Positions 1 through 6,152 of a stretch of 12,397 bases of DNA are shown piece by piece; position 1 is the stretch's first letter; every line of letters starts with the position of its first letter. Source of the stretch: Flavobacteriaceae bacterium (GTDB lineage: Bacteria; Bacteroidota; Bacteroidia; Flavobacteriales; Flavobacteriaceae); the NCBI GenBank assembly GCA_949507465.1, contig CATEMS010000229.1:1-12397 (forward strand). The letters run 5' to 3'. Position numbers and translations under genes: made by a program. The notes under the pieces were generated by a model that had not been told where the DNA came from, did no database searches, and saw nothing but the letters and a program-made list of their open reading frames with translations.

Positions 1-107
1 AACGTACACTTAAACCACTGCCTATAGCATATTTTTACTTTTTTTAATTTTATTACAACAGCTATTTGACCCTATTTTTATAGTTGTTCACTTTAAAAAG
101 TACTGAT

Positions 108-692
108 ATGAACAAAAGCAAATCTACAGATGCGGTTTTAGTATCCGCCTACCTACAAGGAGATGAGTCTGCACTCTCTATCCTTATTACAAGACACAAA
201 CAACGTATTTATAGTTTTATCTACTCAAAAGTCTTTGATAGAGATATAGCCGAAGATGTTTTTCAAGACACTTTCATCAAAGTCATTAATTCTCTTAAGA
301 GAGGGAAGTATAACGAGGAAGGTAAATTCTTACCCTGGGTAATGCGTATTTCACATAATTTGGTGATAGACCATTTTAGAAAGAATAACCGTATGCCTAA
401 GTTTGAGAACAATACCGATTTTGATATTTTCTCAGTACTTTCTGATAATTCATTGAACGCTGAAAACACAATTATAAAAGGACAGGTCGCCTCAGATGTG
501 AGACGCCTTGTGGAGGAGCTTCCTGAAGATCAAAAGCAAGTGTTACTAATGCGTATTTATAAGGGCATGAGTTTTAAAGAAATAAGTTTGCAAACTGGTG
601 TTAGTATCAATACAGCGCTAGGTAGAATGCGCTATGCACTTATCAATTTGCGTAAAGTAATTGACAAACATAATATTGTATTAACTGACTAG
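108..692 (+). CDS. RNA polymerase sigma factor, sigma-70 family (ECF-like)
   Basis: Directs core RNA polymerase to a subset of promoters. The 194-residue product has only the two domains of an ECF-type sigma factor. Region 2 spans about residues 25-92, with the AEDVFQDTFIKV helix (core binding) and FLPWVMRISHNLVIDHFRK (-10 recognition). Region 4 spans about 134-184, with LPEDQKQVLLMRIYKGMSFKEIS followed by a helix-turn-helix (GVSINTALGRMRYALINLRK). There is no region 1.1 or region 3 and no C-terminal extension. The frame can be opened from a TTG at 84, but the ATG at 108 begins a typical sigma N-terminus and is preferred. No anti-sigma factor gene lies downstream, so it is either controlled from elsewhere or constitutive. 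The regulon cannot be told from sequence. The family call is firm; the subgroup is not. Confidence 0.93.
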   Translation: MNKSKSTDAVLVSAYLQGDESALSILITRHKQRIYSFIYSKVFDRDIAEDVFQDTFIKVINSLKRGKYNEEGKFLPWVMRISHNLVIDHFRKNNRMPKFENNTDFDIFSVLSDNSLNAENTIIKGQVASDVRRLVEELPEDQKQVLLMRIYKGMSFKEISLQTGVSINTALGRMRYALINLRKVIDKHNIVLTD

Positions 693-703
693 CACAATAT
701 TTA

Positions 704-763
704 ATTTGTTGCATCGTTATTGATTAAGATTAACTTCTAAATCACATACCGTATGCAACAAAT
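704..763. repeat. 11-bp perfect inverted repeat spanning the start codon of the small gene
   Basis: ATTTGTTGCAT at 704-714 is the exact reverse complement of ATGCAACAAAT at 753-763, with a 38-base spacer. The right arm begins with the proposed ATG of the 50-residue gene. In an RNA the two arms could pair and hide the start codon; in DNA they could be an operator. The left arm also overlaps a weak -7-like element (TTAATTTG, 701-708), with a TTG 22 bases upstream of it, so it may partly be promoter sequence. The repeat is seen directly; any function is inference. Confidence 0.55.
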
Positions 764-905
764 GTACTCAAGACCTTCACCCTCAGAACAGGTGAACAAA
801 AACATGGTTCCAAAAGATCAAACAATCACCTTTTTACTAAATTATTCTAAAGCTTTACGAGTTATTAATTTTAAAAATATAACGTTCGAAACACTTTTGA
901 ATTAG
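753..905 (+). CDS. small conserved-looking protein, 50 residues, function unknown
   Basis: An open frame of 50 codons plus TAG in the gap after the sigma factor gene. The product starts MQQMYSRPSPSEQVNKN and ends in a short hydrophobic-basic stretch (ITFLLNYSKALRVINFKN, then ITFETLLN). It has no signal peptide, membrane segment or cysteine. The composition is protein-like (balanced charged and hydrophobic residues, amphipathic C-terminal half), unlike random AT-rich DNA. The frame ends 5 bases before a strong terminator, as expected of a real last gene. It lies 60 bases after the sigma gene and could be its operon partner. An alternative start at the internal Met4 (762) is possible. The overall pattern resembles short proteins I associate with Flavobacteria, but I cannot confirm homologues here. 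Confidence 0.6.
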   Translation: MQQMYSRPSPSEQVNKNMVPKDQTITFLLNYSKALRVINFKNITFETLLN

Positions 906-910
906 TCTTA

Positions 911-939
911 AAAAGCCCCGAGTTTTCGGGGCTTTTTTA
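911..939. terminator. bidirectional intrinsic terminator
   Basis: A perfect 11-bp stem (911-921 with 926-936, core GCCCCGA/TCGGGGC) has a four-base GTTT loop, with A-runs on the left and T-runs on the right, so it works in both directions. It sits between the plus-strand small gene (stop at 905) and the minus-strand nth gene, whose stop codon (937-939) directly abuts it. Confidence 0.93.
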
Positions 940-1602
940 TTTCTTCTTTTTCAACTTATTGTAATAGGCTTTGAGCACTGTTTTTCTACCAATTTTTTTG
1001 GTAATTATATCCTTTTCTAGGTCCCAACCCCTGGCTTGGCAATATTGGCGCCCATACCAGATAATTTGAAGATGTAGATCATTCCACACCGCTTCAGGGA
1101 AAAGTCTTTTTGCATCTTTTTCTGTTTGTGTTACATTGTTACCATTTGTGAAACCCCATCTGTATAAAAGCCTATGAATATGTGTATCTACAGGAAAAGC
1201 GGGCACTCCAAAAGCCTGAGATATCACAACACTTGCTGTTTTATGACCCACTGCAGGGAGTTGTTCAAGGGCCTGTAAATCATTAGGGACTTTTCCTTGA
1301 TGTTTGTCTATTAATATATGTGATAAGCCGTGTATTCCTTTTGCCTTGGTGGGAGAAAGCCCCACAGGCCTTATAATTTCTCTTATTTGATCAACAGTGA
1401 GTTTAATCATATCATAAGGGTTGTCTGCTTGTTTAAATAGCAAGGGTGTAATTTTATTAACTCTTACATCTGTGCTTTGAGCAGAGAGTAGAACCGCAAT
1501 TAAAAGGGTGTAAGGATCCTTATGATCTAGTGGTATTGGTATTTGTGGATATAACTCTTTTAACGTATTTATAACAAAATCTACCTTTTCTTGTTTAGTC
1601 AT
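937..1602 (-). CDS. nth: endonuclease III-type DNA glycosylase/AP lyase, cluster loop degenerate
   Basis: Base-excision repair enzyme that removes oxidised pyrimidines and nicks the abasic site. The 221-residue length is close to the usual ~211. The helix-hairpin-helix LPAVGHKTASVV lies at about 115-126, with Lys121 matching the Schiff-base lysine and Asp139 in PVDTHIHR matching the catalytic Asp. The N-terminal LLIAVLLSAQSTD motif (33-45) is also standard. The C-terminus is unusual: the family normally has four cysteines (C-x6-C-x2-C-x5-C) holding a [4Fe-4S] cluster, but here only Cys188 remains (YGRQYCQARGWDLEKDI) and the tail is lysine-rich. Activity is therefore likely but cluster binding is not. 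The start ATG at 1602 fits the family N-terminus. It is monocistronic, divergent from bcp across 105 bases, and ends at the bidirectional terminator. Confidence 0.92.
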   Translation of the reverse strand: MTKQEKVDFVINTLKELYPQIPIPLDHKDPYTLLIAVLLSAQSTDVRVNKITPLLFKQADNPYDMIKLTVDQIREIIRPVGLSPTKAKGIHGLSHILIDKHQGKVPNDLQALEQLPAVGHKTASVVISQAFGVPAFPVDTHIHRLLYRWGFTNGNNVTQTEKDAKRLFPEAVWNDLHLQIIWYGRQYCQARGWDLEKDIITKKIGRKTVLKAYYNKLKKKK

Positions 1603-1707
1603 TTGGTTTAAATTTACACATTAGGCCTACCACATTGAGTGTCATTTGCCTGAGGGGTTTTTGTTATAATAACCCAGTTTTATTAATATTTCAAACAAAT
1701 TTACAAA

Positions 1708-2172
1708 ATGAATACACTTAAAGTAGGAGACAAGGTTCCAAATTTTTCTGTAACTGATCAAGACGGAAATACAATCACCATGCAAGATTATCAAGACAAA
1801 AAAGTTATTGTATTTTTCTATCCTGCTGCTAGTACACCAGGGTGTACTGCAGAGGCCTGTAATTTAAGAGACCACTACAGCGAATTGCAGGCTAAGGGTT
1901 ATGAAATTATTGGTGTAAGTGCCGATACAGAAAAAAAACAATCAAATTTTAGAAATAAATTTAGTTTTCAGTTTCCATTACTTGCAGATACCAACAAAGA
2001 TGTTATTGAGGCCTTTGGTGTTTGGGGGCTTAAAAAGTTTATGGGCCGTGAGTACGATGGTATTAATCGTAAAACCTTTTTAGTTCATAATGGTATTGTG
2101 GCCCATGTAATCGATAAAGTAAAAACTAAAACCCATGCATTACAAATTCTGGAGAGTGATGTTGTAGGCTAG
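1708..2172 (+). CDS. bcp: thioredoxin-dependent thiol peroxidase (bacterioferritin comigratory protein type)
   Basis: Atypical two-cysteine peroxiredoxin that reduces hydrogen peroxide and organic hydroperoxides in the cytoplasm, using thioredoxin as reductant. The product has 154 residues, the normal size. The active-site stretch STPGCTAEACNLRD carries the peroxidatic Cys46 and, five residues on, the resolving Cys51, as in the BCP subfamily. The fold-typical VGDKVPNFSVTDQDG opening, FFYPA strand and GVSADTEKKQSNFRNKF segment are present. It starts at ATG 1708 behind an A-rich leader (TTACAAA). A weak promoter-like arrangement (TTTG at 1660-1663, AT-rich -7 region near 1684) precedes it. It diverges from nth, so a repair and an antioxidant gene share one control region. 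It ends at a hairpin terminator. Confidence 0.95.
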   Translation: MNTLKVGDKVPNFSVTDQDGNTITMQDYQDKKVIVFFYPAASTPGCTAEACNLRDHYSELQAKGYEIIGVSADTEKKQSNFRNKFSFQFPLLADTNKDVIEAFGVWGLKKFMGREYDGINRKTFLVHNGIVAHVIDKVKTKTHALQILESDVVG

Positions 2173-2188
2173 CATTATTACAATTCAA

Positions 2189-2242
2189 AAAAAACCTTGT
2201 AAATAAAGCTATTGAAGTAAACAGCTATTTGCAAGGTTTTTT
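2189..2242. terminator. bidirectional intrinsic terminator after bcp
   Basis: An A-run then CCTTG (2195-2199) pairs with CAAGG (2232-2236) followed by a T-run; the A/T runs extend the pairing. Inside, TAAAT can pair with ATTTG and AGCT with AGCT, giving a long, slightly bulged hairpin. It lies between two convergent genes and can serve both. Confidence 0.8.
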
Positions 2243-2259
2243 GTGTATTATAGGATAGG

Positions 2260-3696
2260 TTATTTTTTTGAACTATAACTAAATAACTCTTTTTCTTTAA
2301 TTATCTCACCAACTCCCAGTGGCAGCATATCTTCCCATCCAGGTGTATTATTTTCTATCATTGCTAATACTTCTCGAGAAAAAATACCCATTACTTTAGG
2401 GTTGTAATTTTCAACATCTATTACTTTACCGTTGTATTTGAAAAACTTGTATAACTCTTTCATACGGGGATGTACCTTTAAATTTTCACTAGTTGTGAAG
2501 TCTCCTTTTTTATTTTTCATAGGGTAGAGGTATACCTTTAAATCTTTGAAAAACAATTTACCAAAAGCCTCTAGTATCCCACCACTGAGCTGGCGGTAAT
2601 ATTTTTCATCAAAAATATCAATTAGGTTATTGACACCCATGGCTAGTCCAAGACGCATTTTAGTATATCTAGAGAAATATTCTACTAGTTTATAATATTC
2701 TTGGAAATTTGAAATCATAACCGTATGCCCCAACGAACATAACAACCTTGCGCGGTCCATGAAATCTTCTTCATCAATTTCTCCCTCAGCGCGGAGGTTT
2801 GAAAGTGTAATTTCAAAAATAGTAACCGTTCTGTTTTTATCTACTTTTGATTCATTGATAAACATTTCATGAGATTTTTCAAACATGTCAATATTTACCT
2901 TTGTTACAGGCCTAAAACTCCCCCTGAGGGCTAGTATGTTTTTCTTGTATAAAATTCTTGCAGGAAGTACGTTGTTACCATCTGGACCAAACATTACCGC
3001 ATCAGTCATTTCATTTTTAATGAGCTGTAAGCTCATCAAGCGGTTATCAACTTTTTCAAATTTTGGACCTGAGAAATTGATGGTATCAATCTCAATTTTA
3101 TCTTTATCTATATGATCGTAGAGATACCGTAGTAGATTTTTTGGCGAATCATGTTTGTAGTAGGCTCCGTATATTAGGTTTACACCTAAAATTCCTAGGG
3201 TACGTTGTTGAAGTAGTGCCTCAGATTCATGAAATCGAATGTGCAATATAATTTCACTATATGGCTCATCTGGTTGTGTCTGAAATCGTATACCAACCCA
3301 ACCATGCCCTTTGTACTTTTTTGCAAAATCTATAGTAGCTACCGTATTTGCATAAGCAAAGTACATTTTGTTTGGATGTTTCTCACGTAAAATTCGCTCT
3401 TCAATCAAATTCATTTCATGAGTGAGCATCTTTTTGAGTCGATCTTCAGTTACGTATCTTCCATCTTCTTCAACCCCATAAATAGCATCACTAAAATCTT
3501 TATCATAGGCAGAAATTGTCTTGGCGATTGTACCAGACGCACCTCCAGCCCTAAAAAAATTACGTACAGTTTCTTGACCTGCACCTATTTCAGCAAAAGT
3601 CCCGTAAATATTTTCATTTAAATTGATACGTAAGGCTTTGTTTTTTATGGAGGGAATCGCCTCAAATTCTTTATCTCCTTTTATTGTTTTTGGCAT
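2260..3696 (-). CDS. conserved protein of unknown function, 478 residues
   Basis: I do not recognise a biochemical function. The most family-like block is near the N-terminus: EIGAGQETVRNFFRAGGASG (36-55), then TIAKTISAYDKDFSDAIYG (56-74). HGWVGIRFQ follows at 131-139 and a glycine-rich hydrophobic segment LGILGVNLIYGAYY at 167-180. The rest is mixed alpha/beta with many charged residues; there is no signal peptide or clear membrane helix, so it is probably cytoplasmic. From memory, such proteins occur in several phyla and sometimes carry names such as nicotinate-nucleotide adenylyltransferase or TonB-dependent receptor. Neither is supported here: I find no (H/T)xGH nucleotidyltransferase motif and no export signal. 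I chose ATG 3696 (MPKTIKG) over the upstream ATG 3744 because a promoter-like site lies inside the longer version. It is divergent from the MBL-fold hydrolase. Confidence 0.82.
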   Translation of the reverse strand: MPKTIKGDKEFEAIPSIKNKALRINLNENIYGTFAEIGAGQETVRNFFRAGGASGTIAKTISAYDKDFSDAIYGVEEDGRYVTEDRLKKMLTHEMNLIEERILREKHPNKMYFAYANTVATIDFAKKYKGHGWVGIRFQTQPDEPYSEIILHIRFHESEALLQQRTLGILGVNLIYGAYYKHDSPKNLLRYLYDHIDKDKIEIDTINFSGPKFEKVDNRLMSLQLIKNEMTDAVMFGPDGNNVLPARILYKKNILALRGSFRPVTKVNIDMFEKSHEMFINESKVDKNRTVTIFEITLSNLRAEGEIDEEDFMDRARLLCSLGHTVMISNFQEYYKLVEYFSRYTKMRLGLAMGVNNLIDIFDEKYYRQLSGGILEAFGKLFFKDLKVYLYPMKNKKGDFTTSENLKVHPRMKELYKFFKYNGKVIDVENYNPKVMGIFSREVLAMIENNTPGWEDMLPLGVGEIIKEKELFSYSSKK

Positions 3697-3719
3697 AACC
3701 GTGGTTATTTGTTGCACAA

Positions 3720-3749
3720 CAAAGGTAGCGATTACCATAGCCAAACAAA
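3720..3749 (-). promoter_or_regulatory. Bacteroidota-type promoter for the 478-residue gene
   Basis: On the minus strand, TTTG (3749-3746) is followed after 18 bases by TACCTTTG (3727-3720), which fits the Bacteroidota -33/-7 pattern (TTTG, about 19 bases, TAnnTTTG). Transcription would begin about 3714, leaving a short leader before ATG 3696. This supports the downstream start codon. Confidence 0.55.
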
Positions 3750-3773
3750 AAAAATACTAGTATTTTTGTGCTC

Positions 3774-4550
3774 ATGAAATCTCACTTTAAAGTCACTTTT
3801 TTGGGCACTGGCACCTCTCAAGGTATTCCTGTAATTGGCAGTAAACATCCTGTGTGTTTAAGTAGTGACTCAAAAGACAAAAGATTGCGAGTTTCTGTAC
3901 TAATAGAAATTGATGACAAAACCTATGTGATAGATTGCGGCCCAGATTTTAGACAACAAATGCTAAAGAACAACGTAGATGCTTTGGATGCAATTTTAAT
4001 TACTCATGAGCACAGTGATCATACAGCTGGTCTGGATGATATAAGGCCTTTTTATTTCAGGCAAGGTGCGATTCATTTTTATGCAGCAAAGGAAGTTTTT
4101 ACGGCCCTTAAAAAACGTTTTGCTTATATTTTTGAGACCCATAATAAATATCCTGGCGCACCTACAATTTCCCAACACCCAGTATCAAAAAGCGAACCTT
4201 TTTTATTGCACAATACTCTTGTAACTCCCGTAGAGGCCTTACACAATACCCTTCCTGTACTTGGCTATTCATTTAAAGGATTTACCTATTTAACAGATGT
4301 AAAAACCATGGCAACTGATGAGTTTGAGAAAATTAAAGGCACTGAGATTTTAGTTATCAATGCTCTTAGGAAAGAGCCACACCCCTCTCACCTAAATCTA
4401 GAGGAGGCTCTTGCCTTTATTGACAAAGTAAAACCAAAACGAGCTTATTTAACACATATTAGCCATCACTTAGGATTTCATAAAACGGTACAGGCATCAC
4501 TACCAAAAAATGTATTTTTAGCCTATGATGGGTTAACCATTGAATTATAA
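3774..4550 (+). CDS. metallo-beta-lactamase-fold hydrolase, PhnP-like
   Basis: A 258-residue cytoplasmic hydrolase of the MBL superfamily. It opens with the PhnP/RNase Z-like VTFLGTGTSQGIPVIG (7-22) and DKRLRVSVLIE. The metal-binding motif THEHSDH (His78, His80, Asp82, His83) is intact, with further ligands likely in YLTD and the C-terminal LTHISHHLG. PhnP itself is a phosphoribosyl cyclic-phosphate phosphodiesterase, but no phosphonate genes are nearby, so the substrate is unknown; a cyclic phosphodiester is a reasonable guess. The Cys-x-Cys often found after the first glycine motif in PhnP relatives is replaced by SKHPVC, so a structural zinc site there may be missing. A GTG at 3768 is in frame, but ATG 3774 (MKSHFKVTFLGTG) is preferred. 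The next gene starts 4 bases after its stop. Confidence 0.88.
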   Translation: MKSHFKVTFLGTGTSQGIPVIGSKHPVCLSSDSKDKRLRVSVLIEIDDKTYVIDCGPDFRQQMLKNNVDALDAILITHEHSDHTAGLDDIRPFYFRQGAIHFYAAKEVFTALKKRFAYIFETHNKYPGAPTISQHPVSKSEPFLLHNTLVTPVEALHNTLPVLGYSFKGFTYLTDVKTMATDEFEKIKGTEILVINALRKEPHPSHLNLEEALAFIDKVKPKRAYLTHISHHLGFHKTVQASLPKNVFLAYDGLTIEL

Positions 4551-4554
4551 AATT

Positions 4555-5052
4555 ATGAGAAAAAGTATTTTTATGTATCTGTTCTTTTTTGCTGTATTGT
4601 TTATAGTGTTTCAATATGCAAACGAAAAAACGATATGGGAAGCACAGGACACCACTATTGAGAACCTTTCTTTAAAGCTTGAGAAAGCACAAGATTCAAT
4701 CTCGGGTCTATCAGATACCCTTGCTGATGCAACTTATTTTAGTCTTCAAGGCAATGAGAATGCTCTAGAGTATATTGAACGTCTTGGATTGGAAGCTACA
4801 GATATTCAGGCTATTATTTATGATCAAATATATGATAAAAATGGAGCAGCAGGAGGCAACCCAATAATACCGATGGCTTCTGTAAATGGTAATTTTAAAA
4901 TCAATAAAATTAAATTGTTAAACAGCAGGTGGATCCAAGCAGATTTCTCTGATGGAGACAATTGGGGAGAACTTATTATTGAATATTTCTTTAATCAAGA
5001 TAATTCTATAGAACTTGTTCCTCTTAGCTCTTTTTTGTATTCTTTAAAGTAA
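4555..5052 (+). CDS. membrane-anchored coiled-coil protein, unknown function
   Basis: Not recognised. The 165-residue product begins with a positively charged MRKS, then one hydrophobic segment at about 5-21 (IFMYLFFFAVLFIVFQYA). There is no signal-peptidase or lipoprotein cysteine motif, so it is probably an inner-membrane anchor with the rest in the periplasm. Residues about 25-60 are helical with heptad-like spacing (ENLSLKLEKAQDSISGLSDTL), suggesting a coiled coil. A small C-terminal domain rich in beta strands follows (KINKIKLLNSRWIQADFSDG, then a GELIIEYFF strand). It lies 4 bases behind the PhnP-like hydrolase gene, so they are likely cotranscribed. ATG 4555 is preferred over an overlapping in-frame TTG at 4540 because it starts directly before the membrane segment. 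Confidence 0.8.
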   Translation: MRKSIFMYLFFFAVLFIVFQYANEKTIWEAQDTTIENLSLKLEKAQDSISGLSDTLADATYFSLQGNENALEYIERLGLEATDIQAIIYDQIYDKNGAAGGNPIIPMASVNGNFKINKIKLLNSRWIQADFSDGDNWGELIIEYFFNQDNSIELVPLSSFLYSLK

Positions 5053-5079
5053 AGATTATTGAATTATAAATAGAAGTAG

Positions 5080-5736
5080 CTATTGCTTGTCTAACCATGT
5101 TTTAAATTCATGAAAATTATCTGGAGCTACCCCATGGCCCACAGCAAACTCACTGTAGGAACATTCTATATTTAATTCTTTTAAAAATCCAGGAGTTTTT
5201 TGTGCCCATGATACAGGAATTACCTGGTCTAAACTTCCGTGAGAGGTATATACATTGAGATGGCTAAAATCGTTTTTCTCATACCCTGGTGTAAGCATGT
5301 CTTGGCTAATATACCCGCTGAGGCCAACAATATTTTTTACTTTTTCTGGATAGCTAAGCGCAACTGCAAAACTTAATATGGTTCCTTGACTAAACCCTAT
5401 TAATGTAACATTTTTTGGATCTGCATTAAAGGTATCTATAATGACATCTATGCATTGTACAACTTGATCTCTAGCGGCTAGGGCTTGCGGTATATCATTA
5501 AATTTTGAATCACCCGCCTCAAAATAAATAGAATACCATGCATTTCCTTGCCCAGGCATGGCTAAAGGTGCTTTTAAAGCTATAATGTGGTGAGTTTTTG
5601 GTAAATAAGGAGCGAAAGAAAACAAATCATTATGATCACTTCCATATCCGTGGAGTAAAATAATTACAGGAGCTTTATCTGTATCAATTTCTGGGCCTTG
5701 ATAGTTATACTCTAAAGGTAACTGTTGTTTTTTCAT
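5080..5736 (-). CDS. alpha/beta-hydrolase, carboxylesterase/phospholipase family (Abhydrolase_2)
   Basis: A 218-residue serine hydrolase, normal in length for the small carboxylesterase/lysophospholipase family. The oxyanion segment is LLHGYGSDHNDLF (28-39). The nucleophile elbow GFSQG carries Ser116, the acid is Asp170 in HGSLDQVIP, and the base is His201 in VGHGVAPDNF, so the triad is complete and in family spacing. No signal peptide is present, so it is cytoplasmic. The natural ester substrate is not evident. It is the last gene of the minus-strand series, 89 bases after the small membrane protein gene, and may be on the same transcript or have its own promoter. It is convergent with the coiled-coil protein gene across only 27 bases, and I see no clear terminator hairpin between them. 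Confidence 0.92.
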   Translation of the reverse strand: MKKQQLPLEYNYQGPEIDTDKAPVIILLHGYGSDHNDLFSFAPYLPKTHHIIALKAPLAMPGQGNAWYSIYFEAGDSKFNDIPQALAARDQVVQCIDVIIDTFNADPKNVTLIGFSQGTILSFAVALSYPEKVKNIVGLSGYISQDMLTPGYEKNDFSHLNVYTSHGSLDQVIPVSWAQKTPGFLKELNIECSYSEFAVGHGVAPDNFHEFKTWLDKQ

Positions 5737-5825
5737 AGCTTAAAAATAATTTTTACAAGCCTTTACAGCAAGTATAGGGGAGAGGTTTGTTTTAAAAGTG
5801 TACTAGTTTACAATTGTTAGCTTCA

Positions 5826-6152
5826 CTAATCTAAAAAAGTAAACCATTGTTGAAACTTTTCACTTAGGTACGGAATATTTGGCAGCTTGTTTTGAAGTAC
5901 AGCTATTAATGAGTACACCCATAAAGAAAACACAGTCCACCATAATATATCACCCAGTTGCGAGTTTATGTATTCTTGGGTGGTTTGGGCAATTAGAAGA
6001 CCAAATACAAGACCACACATGTTTTTAATATGAGCTGTTACAAAGGCTTGTTTTTTATCTCTGTTAATGGAGTAGGCTATAAACATGCCTATAAAAGTAA
6101 TATATGCTACTATCGCTAAATTTTTACCCTCAGGAGTGCTTGTATTATTCAT
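5826..6152 (-). CDS. small integral membrane protein (DUF4870/Tic20-like), 108 residues
   Basis: Three hydrophobic segments are visible at about 12-30, 40-58 and 68-87, with a short charged link SINRDKKQAFVTAH between the first two. That pattern (hydrophobic helix, polar D/K turn, FVxxH) resembles the small DUF4870/Tic20-like membrane proteins, but the match is by eye. Its ATG (6152-6150) lies inside the last codons of the dihydroorotase-like gene and the two overlap by 8 bases, so translational coupling is likely. The role is unknown. No signal peptide cleavage site is seen. Confidence 0.82.
   Translation of the reverse strand: MNNTSTPEGKNLAIVAYITFIGMFIAYSINRDKKQAFVTAHIKNMCGLVFGLLIAQTTQEYINSQLGDILWWTVFSLWVYSLIAVLQNKLPNIPYLSEKFQQWFTFLD

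Noticed and set aside
84..107. TTG at 84 as the sigma factor start
   Set aside because: The ATG at 108 gives the normal N-terminus and the extra eight residues show no family similarity.
2260..3696. Naming this gene nicotinate-nucleotide adenylyltransferase or TonB-dependent receptor
   Set aside because: There is no (H/T)xGH or ISSTxxR motif and no signal peptide, plug or beta-barrel pattern; I left it as unknown.
3761..3768. TATTTTTG as a promoter -7 box for the PhnP-like gene
   Set aside because: It matches TAnnTTTG but ends only 5 bases before the ATG and has no TTTG/TTG at a proper distance upstream; A/T-rich chance match is likely.
5053..5079. Terminator between the convergent coiled-coil and hydrolase genes
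   Set aside because: Only a 5-bp AATAG/CTATT pairing can be drawn around it, with no T-run; not supportable.
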